A stretch of 64,000 bases of DNA from an uncultured Bacilli bacterium. Its GTDB lineage: Bacteria; Bacillota_I; Bacilli_A; RF39; UBA660. The position numbers and the translations under genes were made by a program. Under the pieces are notes generated by a model. It made no database searches. It saw only the letters and a list, made by a program, of their open reading frames with translations, and was not told the origin of the DNA. Each line of letters opens with the position of its first letter. Within the stretch, counting starts at the first letter, position 1. Below, piece after piece: positions 35,955 through 45,780 of this stretch. The stretch is taken from the NCBI GenBank assembly GCA_934141245.1, contig CAKPCB010000002.1:1-64000 (forward strand), written 5' to 3'.

Positions 35955-37856
35955 GTGGCATTAAAATATGATGAAAGTTCTATAAAAATACTTGAGGGAT
36001 TAGAAGCCGTAAGAAAAAGACCAGGTATGTATATTGGATCTACAGATAAGAGAGGTATGCATCATTTAGTATGGGAAATTGTAGATAATGCCATTGATGA
36101 AGCTATCAATGGATATGGTAATTACATAAAAATAGTTTTATATAAAGATGGTAGTATATCTGTTGAAGATCAAGGAAGAGGTGTTCCAGTTGGAATGCAC
36201 TCATCTGGTAAATCTACACCGGAAGTAATATATACAGTATTACATGCTGGTGGAAAGTTTGAACAAGCAGGCTACAAAGTTTCTGGTGGATTACATGGTG
36301 TAGGTGCAAGTGTTGTTAATGCACTTAGTAAGTGGATGGAAGTAACAATAAAAAAAGATAAAGGCGAATACTTTATTAGATTTGAGAATGGTGGTAAAGT
36401 AAAAGAACCATTAAAGAAAATAGGTACTACAAATAAAACAGGAACAATGGTAAGATTTCTACCTGATACTGAAATATTTGGTAATGTTAGTTTTTCATAT
36501 ACAACTATATGTGAAAGAATGCAAGAATCTGCTTTTCTTTTAAAAGGCTTAACAATTGAAGTTATTGATGAAGAAAGTGGTAGAAATAATAAATTTTTAT
36601 ATGAAAAGGGAATACAACAATTTGTTGAATACTTAAATGAAGATAGGAATGTACTTCATAAAGTTATTAGTTTTGAAGGGACAAAGAATGATATTGAAGT
36701 AGATATAGCACTTCAATATACTGATACATATAATGAAAATATTGTTTCCTTCGTAAATAATGTCAAAACTGTAGATGGAGGTTCCCATGAAGTTGGTTTT
36801 AAGACTGCATTAACAAAAGTTTTTAATGAATATGCCAAAAACAATGGATATATAAAAGGAAAAGATAAGGCTTTTGAAGGAAGTGACGTCAGAGAAGGGT
36901 TAACTGCCGTTATTTCTCTAAAAATACCTGAAGCTTTATTACAATTTGAAGGTCAAACAAAAGGAAAATTGGGTACACCACAAGCTAGAACTGTAGTTGA
37001 AGCAATAGTTGGTGAAAAATTACAATATTTTTTAGAGGAAAATAAAAAAATTGCGACTGATATTGTAGAAAAATCTTTAAAAAGTAAAACTGCTAGGGAA
37101 GCAGCAAGACGTGCTAGAGAAGAAGCTAGAAAAGGAAAAACAAAAAATCCTAAAGAAAGAGCATTGTCTGGAAAATTAACACCTGCACAAACTAGAAATA
37201 AAAATAAAAATGAGTTATTTTTGGTCGAAGGTGATTCTGCAGGTGGTTCCGCAAAACAGGGAAGAGATAGAAAATTTCAAGCAATATTGCCTCTTAGAGG
37301 AAAAGTAATTAATGCAGAAAAAACAAAAGTTGAAGACATGTTAAAAAATGAGGAAATTAATACAATCATATATACTATTGGTGCTGGATATGGCTCTAAT
37401 TTTGAAATAGATGATTGTGAATATGATAAAGTAATTATAATGAGTGATGCAGATGTTGATGGAGCTCACATACAATGTTTGTTACTTACATTCTTTTATA
37501 GATATATGAAACCTTTGATTGAAGCTGGAAAACTTTACATAGCATTACCTCCACTTTTTAAAATAACATCTGGTAAGAGTATTGAATATGCATATAGTAT
37601 GGAAGAAATGAAGGAAAAAATAAAAGGTAAAAAGTGTGAAGTTCAAAGATATAAAGGTTTGGGTGAAATGAATGCTGACCAATTAGCTGAAACAACAATG
37701 AATCCTGGAACAAGAAGTTTAATACGTGTAAATATAGATGATGCATCTTTGGTTGAAAAACGAGTTAGTGTTTTAATGGGAGACAGTGTTGAACCTCGTA
37801 AAGAATGGATAGAAGAAAATGTTGAATTTTCATTAGAAGATGATTTTACAATATAA
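35955..37856 (+). CDS. parE: DNA topoisomerase IV subunit B
   Basis: 633 residues from the GTG at 35955, 9 bases after AAGGAG. The ATG at 35934 overlaps the -10, and that at 35946 touches the ribosome site. GHKL ATPase (EGLEAVRKRPGMYIGST, EIVDNAIDEA, DQGRGVPVG, SGGLHGVGASVVNAL), transducer (QTKGKLG), and TOPRIM (FLVEGDSAGGSAKQGRDRK, DADVDGAHI). The RDRKFQAILPLRGKVIN stretch and position next to ParC favour ParE over GyrB. With ParC it decatenates chromosomes. Confidence 0.93.
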   Translation: MALKYDESSIKILEGLEAVRKRPGMYIGSTDKRGMHHLVWEIVDNAIDEAINGYGNYIKIVLYKDGSISVEDQGRGVPVGMHSSGKSTPEVIYTVLHAGGKFEQAGYKVSGGLHGVGASVVNALSKWMEVTIKKDKGEYFIRFENGGKVKEPLKKIGTTNKTGTMVRFLPDTEIFGNVSFSYTTICERMQESAFLLKGLTIEVIDEESGRNNKFLYEKGIQQFVEYLNEDRNVLHKVISFEGTKNDIEVDIALQYTDTYNENIVSFVNNVKTVDGGSHEVGFKTALTKVFNEYAKNNGYIKGKDKAFEGSDVREGLTAVISLKIPEALLQFEGQTKGKLGTPQARTVVEAIVGEKLQYFLEENKKIATDIVEKSLKSKTAREAARRAREEARKGKTKNPKERALSGKLTPAQTRNKNKNELFLVEGDSAGGSAKQGRDRKFQAILPLRGKVINAEKTKVEDMLKNEEINTIIYTIGAGYGSNFEIDDCEYDKVIIMSDADVDGAHIQCLLLTFFYRYMKPLIEAGKLYIALPPLFKITSGKSIEYAYSMEEMKEKIKGKKCEVQRYKGLGEMNADQLAETTMNPGTRSLIRVNIDDASLVEKRVSVLMGDSVEPRKEWIEENVEFSLEDDFTI

Positions 37857-37867
37857 GGAGTAGTACT

Positions 37868-38278
37868 ATGGCGTTATTAACAGATAAAACAACAGAAAAA
37901 GATTTGGATGAAAGATTAAAAGAATTTTTGCAGTTTGGCATGGTTTTTGAGTACATGTTAGACCTTGATAAAATAGATATTAATGATTTAGAAAAAATGT
38001 TTTTTTCTTCCGAAAGAGAAAAGGCAACACTTATTTATTCCAGAATATTACATGATATAAAAAGTGAATATATGGTGCTAGCATTTGATGAATATAGTAC
38101 AATATATCCAAAAGCTTCAAATATAAGTGAAGAGGAGTATTTGAATTATTTAAATAAATGTTGTATCAATAGCATTATTAATAAGATTAATGATTCATTA
38201 AAAATTGATAAAACTTATTATAATACCTATGATTATTTACTAAATAATTTATCTAAATCGCCACGTTCAAGAAAGTAG
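37868..38278 (+). CDS. Small unknown protein between parE and parC
   Basis: 136 residues, ATG after AAGGAGTAGT. Soluble, helical, acidic in the first 60 residues, basic tail (SKSPRSRK). No motif is recognised. parE and parC are usually adjacent or overlapping, so a gene inserted here and co-transcribed (11 bases after parE, 8 before parC) is unusual and could code for a topoisomerase IV partner; that is inferred from position alone. Confidence 0.75.
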   Translation: MALLTDKTTEKDLDERLKEFLQFGMVFEYMLDLDKIDINDLEKMFFSSEREKATLIYSRILHDIKSEYMVLAFDEYSTIYPKASNISEEEYLNYLNKCCINSIINKINDSLKIDKTYYNTYDYLLNNLSKSPRSRK

Positions 38279-38286
38279 ATGATAAC

Positions 38287-40836
38287 ATGAAAAATAAAAA
38301 TCAAACAGAAAAAGTATTAGATAGAATATATGAATATGCTTTTGAAGATATAATGGGGGATCGTTTTGGAAGCTATTCGAAATATATTATTCAAGATAGG
38401 GCAATTCCAGATGTTAGAGATGGATTAAAACCGGTTCAAAGAAGAATATTATTTGGTATGTATAAAGAAAAAAATACCTTTGATAAACCATATAGGAAAA
38501 GTGCTAAAACAGTAGGTAATGTCATGGGTAATTATCATCCACATGGTGATTCATCTATATATGAAGCAATGGTGAGAATGAGTCAATGGTGGAAACAAAA
38601 TACTCCATATATTGATATGCATGGTAATAATGGTTCTATGGATGGTGATAGTCCAGCAGCAATGCGTTATACGGAAGCAAGACTTGCAAAAATCAGTAAT
38701 GAACTTTTAAAGGACCTGGATTATGATACAGTAAACATGGCACCTAATTTTGATGATACAGAATTAGAGCCAACTGTGTTGCCTGCTAAATTTCCAAATC
38801 TTTTAGTAAATGGTACGTCGGGTATATCTGCGGGATATGCCACTAATATTCCACCTCATAATTTAGGAGAAGTTATAGATGCAACTGTAAAAAGAATTGA
38901 TTCACCTAACTGCAAGTTAGAAACAATTATGGATATAGTAAAAGGACCAGACTTTCCAACAGGAGGCATTGTAGAAGGAATTGATGGTATAAGAAGTGCT
39001 TATACTAACGGAAAAGGAAGGGTAGTAATAAAAGCTAGAACCTTTTTTGAAGAGGAAAAAGGGAAATTGTCTTTGGTTATTACTGAAATTCCATATGAAG
39101 TTAATAAGGCAGCTCTAGTTAGAAAAATTGATGAAATTAGAATAGATAAAAAGATTGATGGAATGCTAGAAATTCGTGATGAATCGGATAGAGATGGATT
39201 AAGAATTGTAATAGATTTAAAAAAGGATTCTAATAAAGAAAACATATTAAATTATTTACTAAAAAACACTGATTTACAGATTTCATATAATTTTAATGTT
39301 ATTGCAATTGTTAACAGAAGACCTAAGCAACTTGGTATTGTTGAGGTTTTGGATGCATACATTGCACATCAAAAAGAATTTACTATTAGAAGAACTAAGT
39401 TTCATCTTTCTCATGCTAAAGAAAGACTTCATATTGTAGAAGGCTTGATAAAGTGTTTGTCTATTTTAGATGAAGTTATTAAAGTCATTCGTGCAAGTTC
39501 TAACAAAAGTGATGCTAGAGATAATTTAGTTAAAGAATTTTCTTTTACTGAAAAACAAGCTGAAGCAATTATTACATTGCAATTATATAGATTAACAAAT
39601 ACTGATGTTAAGCTTCTAGAAGAAGAATTGGAAAAATTACAATTTATGATTAATGCACTTGAGAAGATTTTAAATGATGAAGATGAATTGGCATCTGTTA
39701 TGAAGAAAGAATTAAAAAAGATAAAAACAGAATATGCAACTCCAAGAAAGACAGATATAAAAGATGAAATTACAGAATTAAAACTTGACACGACTGTTAT
39801 GATACCTAAAGAGGATGTAATAGTTATGGTAACAAAAGATGGATATGTTAAGAGAACTTCTATAAGAAGCTATGCTTCATCTTCATCTGAAGAAATAGCG
39901 TTAAAAGATAATGACTACCTATTAGGATTATTTGAATTAAATACTTTAGACACTTTACTTATATTTACTAGTCTAGGAAATTATCTATATGTCCCAGTTC
40001 ATGAACTTCCTGTTTGTGTATGGAAAGATCTTGGAAAGCATATAAGTAATATTATTAAATTAGATAGTGATGAAAAGATTATATCTGTTATACCAGTTAC
40101 AACATTTGATTCTGATTGTGATATTACTATTGCTACTAAAAATGGTATGATTAAGAGAACAAAACTTAGTGAATTTAAGTCATTAAGATATTCAAAACCA
40201 TTAAATTGTATGAAATTAAAAGATAATGATAAAGTAGTAAATGCATTTTTAACTAAATATAATGATATATTTATCGCTACTAATAAATCATTTGGATTAT
40301 GGTTTGATATTAATGATATTCCTGTAGTTGGACTTAGAACTAGTGGAGTTAAATCAATAAACTTAAAAGGCGATTATGTTGTTAATGTTTCTAATTTTGA
40401 CCCTAAAACTTCTGAGTATTTGTATGTTATCACTAATAAAGCAACTGCAAAGAGAGTTAAAATTTCTGAATTTGAAAAAACGGGTAGGGCTAAAAGAGGA
40501 TTATTAATTTTAAGAGAAGTAAAAACTAATCCATATGAAACCTTAAATGCTTTTATAACATCAACTAAAGACCATATTGGTGTTAGAACATCAGAAGTTA
40601 AATATTTTAAAGCTAGTGAAATTCCTATAATGGATAGGTACTCAACAGGATCAATCCTTGTTAAGGGAAGCATTAAAAATTCATTTAAAAATGTTGAACT
40701 TTTAAAAAAAGATGATATATCTAATAATAGTAGTACTAATACTTTATCTGATGAAAAGGTATCAAAAAAGAGTTCTTTAAAGGAAATCGATGATAGACTT
40801 ATGACTATTGATGATTTTATTGATATTGATATATAA
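38287..40836 (+). CDS. parC: DNA topoisomerase IV subunit A
   Basis: 849 residues. The breakage-reunion domain has RAIPDVRDGLKPVQRRIL, the quinolone-contact region HPHGDSSIYEAMVRMSQWW with Ser and Glu at the usual sensitive-type positions, and AMRYTEARL with the catalytic Tyr. IRLDKKIDGM-like and QLYRLTNTDV mark the coiled coil. The C-terminal domain holds beta-pinwheel blades (VIVMVTKDGYVKRTS, DITIATKNGMIKRTKLSEF, YVITNKATAKRVKISEF) without the GyrA box, which favours ParC. A terminator follows. Confidence 0.93.
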   Translation: MKNKNQTEKVLDRIYEYAFEDIMGDRFGSYSKYIIQDRAIPDVRDGLKPVQRRILFGMYKEKNTFDKPYRKSAKTVGNVMGNYHPHGDSSIYEAMVRMSQWWKQNTPYIDMHGNNGSMDGDSPAAMRYTEARLAKISNELLKDLDYDTVNMAPNFDDTELEPTVLPAKFPNLLVNGTSGISAGYATNIPPHNLGEVIDATVKRIDSPNCKLETIMDIVKGPDFPTGGIVEGIDGIRSAYTNGKGRVVIKARTFFEEEKGKLSLVITEIPYEVNKAALVRKIDEIRIDKKIDGMLEIRDESDRDGLRIVIDLKKDSNKENILNYLLKNTDLQISYNFNVIAIVNRRPKQLGIVEVLDAYIAHQKEFTIRRTKFHLSHAKERLHIVEGLIKCLSILDEVIKVIRASSNKSDARDNLVKEFSFTEKQAEAIITLQLYRLTNTDVKLLEEELEKLQFMINALEKILNDEDELASVMKKELKKIKTEYATPRKTDIKDEITELKLDTTVMIPKEDVIVMVTKDGYVKRTSIRSYASSSSEEIALKDNDYLLGLFELNTLDTLLIFTSLGNYLYVPVHELPVCVWKDLGKHISNIIKLDSDEKIISVIPVTTFDSDCDITIATKNGMIKRTKLSEFKSLRYSKPLNCMKLKDNDKVVNAFLTKYNDIFIATNKSFGLWFDINDIPVVGLRTSGVKSINLKGDYVVNVSNFDPKTSEYLYVITNKATAKRVKISEFEKTGRAKRGLLILREVKTNPYETLNAFITSTKDHIGVRTSEVKYFKASEIPIMDRYSTGSILVKGSIKNSFKNVELLKKDDISNNSSTNTLSDEKVSKKSSLKEIDDRLMTIDDFIDIDI

Positions 40837-40842
40837 AACTTA

Positions 40843-40878
40843 AAAACTGATAATTTATGCATGATTATCAGTTTTTTC
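40843..40878 (+). terminator. Intrinsic terminator after parC
   Basis: AAAACTGATAAT (40843-40854), 9-base loop, ATTATCAGTTTT (40864-40875), then T's. Confidence 0.9.
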
Positions 40879-40883
40879 TTCTC

Positions 40884-40912
40884 TTTACAAATTATTAATG
40901 ATGAATTATAAT
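40884..40912 (+). promoter_or_regulatory. Sigma-A type promoter
   Basis: TTTACA (40884-40889), 17-base spacer, TATAAT (40907-40912), before the FtsW-type gene. Confidence 0.7.
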
Positions 40913-40937
40913 TTACTTATGGTAGGAGAGTGGTAGC

Positions 40938-42074
40938 TTGTTTAGAAAGATGGATAAATGGTTGCTCCTAATAAGTTTAATATTATTTGCTATTGGCTTA
41001 GTAATGGTATTTTCTGCATCTAATATAGCTGCATTTATGAGATATTCCGCTAGCCCATACAAATTTTTAATAAAGCAAAGTTTATTTTTGTTTATATCAT
41101 TTACACTTGCTTTAATTGTGATAAGAATAAATACTAAAATGTATAGTTTTTTTTCTTGGCCAGCAATTATTACGATAATTGGTTTACTTGCATTTGTTTT
41201 AGTTTATGGTAAAACTACAAATCACGCTACTTCATGGTTTAAAATAGGTGGATTAGCTCTGCAACCGAGTGAATTTTTAAAGATAATAATGATTATATGG
41301 ATGGCTAGTTTTTATAAGATAAAAAGAAATAATCTTAATAGTTATTCAACGAGTTTATTTCCAATATTTATTGCTATTATAGCATTTGTACTTATTCTCC
41401 TACAACCCGATTTAGGAACTGGTATAATATTTGCACTTGTTGTTATGTTTATATTTTTTATATCACCCATATCGCAGGATATAAAGATAAAGACAACAGG
41501 AATTGCCTTAGGATTTTTAGTTTTAGGTGCTACTATTTTGATTAGTAGTGGTAAAGAACTAATTAGTAGCAGGCAATTATCTAGATTTAATTTTTTTAAT
41601 CCGTGTGGTGAAGAAAAGTTTTATACTGATGGTAACCAAATATGTAATGCATATATTGCAGTCAATAATGGTGGGCTTTTGGGTAAGGGCCTTGGAAATA
41701 GTACTCAAAAGTATTTATATTTACCAGAAGCACACACAGACTTTATATTTGCCATTGTATTAGAAGAATTGGGACTATTATCTGGTATTGGAATAATAAT
41801 ATTGTTTATGCTTTTGTTATCTAGAATAATAATTATTGGCAGAAGAGCACATAATAATGAATGTGCTATAATATGTTATGGTATTGCATTTTATATATTT
41901 TTGCATATAATGATAAACCTGATGGGAATATTTGGCATGATGCCAATGACAGGTGTTCCTCTTCCTTTTTTAAGCTATGGTGGTAGTTTTACATTATGTC
42001 TAGTAATTTCGCTTACTATAGTTCAAAGGGTTGCTATAGAAAATAAATTGTTTGAGGAAAATAAATTAAAATAA
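40938..42074 (+). CDS. FtsW/RodA/SpoVE-family glycan polymerase
   Basis: 378 residues from a TTG at 40938, 7 bases after GGAGAG (an ATG at 40950 is the alternative). About ten membrane helices. SEDS features: ATSWFKIGGLALQPSEFLKI, QPDLGTG, the PEAHTDFIFAIVLEELG loop with the essential Asp, and GVPLPFLSYGGSF near the end. SEDS proteins polymerise lipid II together with a class B PBP. Whether this is FtsW (division), RodA (elongation) or SpoVE (spore cortex) cannot be told from this sequence, and no PBP or division gene is adjacent. Confidence 0.92.
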   Translation: MFRKMDKWLLLISLILFAIGLVMVFSASNIAAFMRYSASPYKFLIKQSLFLFISFTLALIVIRINTKMYSFFSWPAIITIIGLLAFVLVYGKTTNHATSWFKIGGLALQPSEFLKIIMIIWMASFYKIKRNNLNSYSTSLFPIFIAIIAFVLILLQPDLGTGIIFALVVMFIFFISPISQDIKIKTTGIALGFLVLGATILISSGKELISSRQLSRFNFFNPCGEEKFYTDGNQICNAYIAVNNGGLLGKGLGNSTQKYLYLPEAHTDFIFAIVLEELGLLSGIGIIILFMLLLSRIIIIGRRAHNNECAIICYGIAFYIFLHIMINLMGIFGMMPMTGVPLPFLSYGGSFTLCLVISLTIVQRVAIENKLFEENKLK

Positions 42075-42079
42075 TAAAT

Positions 42080-42106
42080 AATCTCTATGAAAGGAGATTT
42101 TTTTTT
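42080..42106 (+). terminator. Terminator-like hairpin containing the comEA ribosome site
   Basis: AATCTC (42080-42085) pairs with GAGATT (42094-42099), followed by T's up to 42106; the comEA ATG is at 42107. The ribosome site AAGGAG (42091-42096) is within the 3' arm. This may act as an attenuator and a translation switch at once. Confidence 0.6.
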
Positions 42107-42823
42107 ATGAATAAATTTAGAGAATTTATGTTTTTATACAAAAAAAGTATTATATATATATTTATCATTATATTAATTACTATTATGGGATTTCTTGGAA
42201 TGTATTATCTTGGCATATTAAAGGATGGAGAGAATGTAGTAGAAGAAAAGATAGATAATATTGAAAACGATACTGAATTAAAGTTAGAGAAAAAAGATGA
42301 AGTTGAAGCTAAAGATAAAGATTTAAAAACCAGTAATTTAGTTAAAGTAGATATAAAAGGTAGAATTAAAAATCCAGGAGTTTATAGTGTTAACAGTGAT
42401 GATAGAGTACTTGATGTAATAAATAAAGCTGGTGGAGTAACATCTGATGCAGATACATCGGTTACCAATTTAAGTAAGAGAATAACTGATGAAATGGTAA
42501 TAATAATATATAGTAAATCTGAGGTTAAAAACTTTGTTAAAGTTAAAGAAGAAGAAAAAGAAAAACAAATTGCTTGTAAAAATGATGTAAATGACTCCTG
42601 CGTTGATAATGATACAAAATCTAATGTTAGTAAAAAGATTTCCATTAATACAGCAACTATAGATGAATTAACAAGCTTAAATGGTATCGGGAAAGAAAAG
42701 GCGGAAGCTATAATTAACTATAGACAAACAAATGGTAAATTTAAAAATATAAATGAATTATTAAATATAAAGGGTATTGGTGAATCAATCTTTGAAAAAA
42801 TTAAGGATAATATTACAATCTAA
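42107..42823 (+). CDS. comEA: ComEA-family DNA-binding competence protein
   Basis: 238 residues. Short cytosolic start, membrane anchor at about residues 13-35, an acidic/Lys linker, an SLBB domain (VKVDIKGRIKNPGVYSV, about 83-140), and a C-terminal helix-hairpin-helix pair (INTATIDELTSLNGIGKEKA, NELLNIKGIGESIFEKI). It binds incoming double-stranded DNA at the outer face of the membrane and hands it to ComEC. No comEB lies between comEA and comEC, and comEC starts inside its last codons. Confidence 0.93.
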   Translation: MNKFREFMFLYKKSIIYIFIIILITIMGFLGMYYLGILKDGENVVEEKIDNIENDTELKLEKKDEVEAKDKDLKTSNLVKVDIKGRIKNPGVYSVNSDDRVLDVINKAGGVTSDADTSVTNLSKRITDEMVIIIYSKSEVKNFVKVKEEEKEKQIACKNDVNDSCVDNDTKSNVSKKISINTATIDELTSLNGIGKEKAEAIINYRQTNGKFKNINELLNIKGIGESIFEKIKDNITI

Positions 42824-44843
42824 CTATTTTTATGCATTATTAGTATTGTTATCTATAGTAGTAGTTGTTGCATCAACAAGAATTATAAAATACAAAAGCG
42901 TATATAATATAACTCAAAAGGAGTTTTATGGTGTTGTTAAGTCAATAAATATAAAAGAAAATCATATCACTTTCATTATATCAGGCAGAGAAAAGCTGTT
43001 ATGTAATTATTATTTTAAACATAAAAATCAAATAATGAATTTAAGTCTTGGAGATAGTTTAAAGTTGACGGGAAACTTATCAGTTCCAAAAAAGAATAGT
43101 AATTTTAACTTATTTAATTATAAAAAATATTTATATAATGAAAAAATATATTATATTTTAAATGTTAATGACTTTAAAATAATTAAAAATTCTAGGAACC
43201 CTTTAACTATTTTAAAAAATAAAATTTCAAGGTCTTTAAATACTAATGATAAAGCAGATAAATATATAAGGGGATTTATATTAGGTGATAGTCAATACTT
43301 TGATAAAGAAATAATGGAAAAATATAGAAAAATTGGTATCAGTCATTTGTTTTCCATTTCTGGAATGCATATTTCATCAATAGTTATGTTAGCTGAAAGA
43401 ATTTTAAGAAAGCTTAAAATAAAAGTAACAAATATATCCATTATTTGTATTATTTTTGTCTTAATTTATATGTACTTAACTAGTTATACTTCATCTGTTA
43501 TGAGAAGTGGCATATTTTTTATTGTTTTAAGAGTAGTTAAAATATTAAGATTAAAAATAAGTACTATAAAATGCTGCATATTAAGTCTGTTTATTGCAAT
43601 CATGATTAATCCATTTATCGTGTATAAAATGGGATTTATTTATTCATTTGTGATTTCATTTTATTTAATTTGTTTTAGAAAAGTTATATCCAATAAAAAC
43701 AAATATATATTTAAAATACTTATAACTTCATTTATTTCTTGGATTGTAAGCATTCCTATTTCAACTTATTTTTTCTTCAATATAAATATATTAACACCAA
43801 TATATAATGTTATAGTAATACCTATTGTTACATTTTTAATATTTCCATTATCTTTTCTTACATTTGCTTTTAAACAATTAAAACCAATTTATTTAGGATG
43901 TATAAATCTTTTGGAGTTTTTAACTGATTGCTTTTGTAAATTAAATTCAAATATCATCTTAAAAAAGCCAAATCTATTTTTAATTATTGTTTACTTTATT
44001 ATAATCACCTTTATTCTATATAGATTACAATATAATGATAAAAAATATATAGTTTTATTAGTATTAATGCTTTTAATACATTATAACTATAATTATATCT
44101 TTAAAAGTACCTATTTATTGATGCTTGATGTTAATCAAGCGGATTGCTTTGTTCTTCATAACAACAATATTACTTTTATGATAGATACTGGTGGTGGAAT
44201 TGGTTCCGAAAAAAATATAAGTGATGTGTTAAAATCATATGGAATAAGGAAAATAAACTATATCTTTATAACTCACGGAGATTATGATCATATGGGTAGT
44301 GCAATTAATTTAGTAGAGAGCTTTAAAGTAGAGAATGTAGTTTTTAATTGTGGATTCTACAATGAATTAGAAAAAGAACTAATTAAAGTACTAAAAAAGA
44401 AAAAAATTAAATATTATACATGTATTAAAAGATTAAATATTGATAATAACAGATTATATTTCTTACAAACCAAAGAATATGATAATGAAAATGATAATAG
44501 TAATGTTATTTATACTGAACTTAATGATTATAAATTTTTATTTATGGGAGATGCTGGTATAGATAAAGAAAAGGACATATTAAAAAAGTATAATTTAAAA
44601 AATATAGATTTTCTTAAGGTTGGTCATCATGGTTCAAATACAAGTAGTAGTGAAGAATTTATAAATAGTATTAATCCAAAATACAGTTTGATCAGTGTTG
44701 GAAAAAATAATAGATATGGCCATCCTAAAAAGTCTGTATTGGATATATTAAAGAATAGTAAAGTTTATAGAACGGATCAGGATGGAAGCATAGAAATAAA
44801 GATTAAAAATGGTGGATATAGTATAGAAATGTGTAAACCATAA
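42780..44843 (+). CDS. comEC: DNA uptake channel ComEC
   Basis: About 687 residues. The likely start is the GTG at 42780, 5 bases after AAAGGG, with the adjacent TTG at 42777 as alternative; both overlap comEA. N-terminal helices, an OB-fold DUF4131 domain (FYGVVKSI... LSLGDSLKLTGNL), the Competence membrane domain (GISHLFSISGMHIS, then many helices) and a C-terminal metallo-beta-lactamase domain with THGDYDHMGS (about residue 498), FMGDAG and LKVGHHGSNTSSS. Complete, so DNA uptake and possibly strand degradation are expected. Its last 196 bases before the tail are repeated 1325 bases downstream. Confidence 0.95.
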   Translation: MNQSLKKLRIILQSNYFYALLVLLSIVVVVASTRIIKYKSVYNITQKEFYGVVKSINIKENHITFIISGREKLLCNYYFKHKNQIMNLSLGDSLKLTGNLSVPKKNSNFNLFNYKKYLYNEKIYYILNVNDFKIIKNSRNPLTILKNKISRSLNTNDKADKYIRGFILGDSQYFDKEIMEKYRKIGISHLFSISGMHISSIVMLAERILRKLKIKVTNISIICIIFVLIYMYLTSYTSSVMRSGIFFIVLRVVKILRLKISTIKCCILSLFIAIMINPFIVYKMGFIYSFVISFYLICFRKVISNKNKYIFKILITSFISWIVSIPISTYFFFNINILTPIYNVIVIPIVTFLIFPLSFLTFAFKQLKPIYLGCINLLEFLTDCFCKLNSNIILKKPNLFLIIVYFIIITFILYRLQYNDKKYIVLLVLMLLIHYNYNYIFKSTYLLMLDVNQADCFVLHNNNITFMIDTGGGIGSEKNISDVLKSYGIRKINYIFITHGDYDHMGSAINLVESFKVENVVFNCGFYNELEKELIKVLKKKKIKYYTCIKRLNIDNNRLYFLQTKEYDNENDNSNVIYTELNDYKFLFMGDAGIDKEKDILKKYNLKNIDFLKVGHHGSNTSSSEEFINSINPKYSLISVGKNNRYGHPKKSVLDILKNSKVYRTDQDGSIEIKIKNGGYSIEMCKP
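44593..44788 (+). repeat. Direct repeat copy 1, inside comEC
   Basis: This 196-base stretch of comEC recurs at 45918-46113 with no gaps and about 3 mismatches (GGTTCA/GGCTCA, and two in GGCCATCCTAAAAAG). It codes for the KVGHHGSNTSSS part of the lactamase domain. Sequence on either side differs. Confidence 0.95.
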
Positions 44844-44858
44844 GAAAGGAGAGAAGAT

Positions 44859-45755
44859 ATGGAAGATAAATATTATGAAAATATAAAACAATGCTTAATT
44901 GATAATGAAATCTATAAAAAGGTAAAAGACTACTCAAAAGAAAGGAATACTGTTATAACCTATTATGAAATTGGTAGATTATTAAATGAGGCTGGTGGTA
45001 AGTATGGAGATAATATTATAGATGAATATTCTAAAAGGTTAGTTTTAGAAGTTGGCAAAAAGTATAATCGAAGAACGTTATTTAGAATGAAACAATTTTA
45101 TAATGTATTTAGTAATAAAAAAGTGTCAACACTGCTGACACAATTGAGCTGGTCACATTACTTGTTATTAATTTCTTTAAAAAATTATGATGAAATTATT
45201 TATTACATTAATATTGCAAAAAATAACAATTTGTCTCAAAGAGAATTACAAGAAAAAATAAAAAATAATGAATATAATAGAATGTCAATAGAAACCAAAA
45301 ATAAATTAATTTATGAAGAAAAATTGGAAGTAAAAGATTTAGTGCCAAATCCAATATTAATTAGAAATAAAAATAATATTGAGATAATTAATGAAAAAGC
45401 ATTACATAGTTTAATATTAGAAGATATAGAATCTTTTATGCAAGAACTTGGCAATTCATATAGTTTTATAGGTAGTGAATATAAGATTAAGATTGGTGAC
45501 AGAAATCATCATATAGATTTGCTATTATTCAATATAAAGTTTAATTGTTATGTAGTAATTGAACTAAAAGTAATAGAATTTAAAGCTGAATACATATCAC
45601 AAGTTCAAAAATACATGAATTACATAGATAAAAATGTAAAAGAACAATTTAATAATAATACAATTGGAATATTAATATGCAAAAGGGAAAATAAATTTGT
45701 AATAGAATATTGTTCGGATGCAAGAATTGCTATAAGAGAATATGAGTTAGTGTGA
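44859..45755 (+). CDS. DUF1016 / YhcG-type PDDEXK nuclease
   Basis: 298 residues, ATG after GAAAGGAGAGAAG. The N-terminal DUF1016 helical domain has YYEIGRLLNEAGGKYGDNII, the LSWSHYLLLI motif and NLSQREL. The C-terminal domain is a PDDEXK fold: FIGSEYKIKIGDRNHHIDLLLF (Asp about 219), CYVVIELKV (Glu-x-Lys about 234-236), YISQVQKYMNYID. The family is common in mobile and defence regions and is linked to DNA processing, but its exact role is unclear. It starts 15 bases after comEC and lies between two copies of the comEC end, so it looks like a gained cassette. Confidence 0.9.
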   Translation: MEDKYYENIKQCLIDNEIYKKVKDYSKERNTVITYYEIGRLLNEAGGKYGDNIIDEYSKRLVLEVGKKYNRRTLFRMKQFYNVFSNKKVSTLLTQLSWSHYLLLISLKNYDEIIYYINIAKNNNLSQRELQEKIKNNEYNRMSIETKNKLIYEEKLEVKDLVPNPILIRNKNNIEIINEKALHSLILEDIESFMQELGNSYSFIGSEYKIKIGDRNHHIDLLLFNIKFNCYVVIELKVIEFKAEYISQVQKYMNYIDKNVKEQFNNNTIGILICKRENKFVIEYCSDARIAIREYELV

Positions 45756-45761
45756 TATAAT
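45753..45761 (+). promoter_or_regulatory. Extended -10 promoter
   Basis: TGATATAAT (45753-45761) overlaps the DUF1016 stop and lies 19 bases before the small gene at 45781. No clear -35. Confidence 0.4.
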
Positions 45762-45780
45762 ATCTATAGGATGTGATTAT

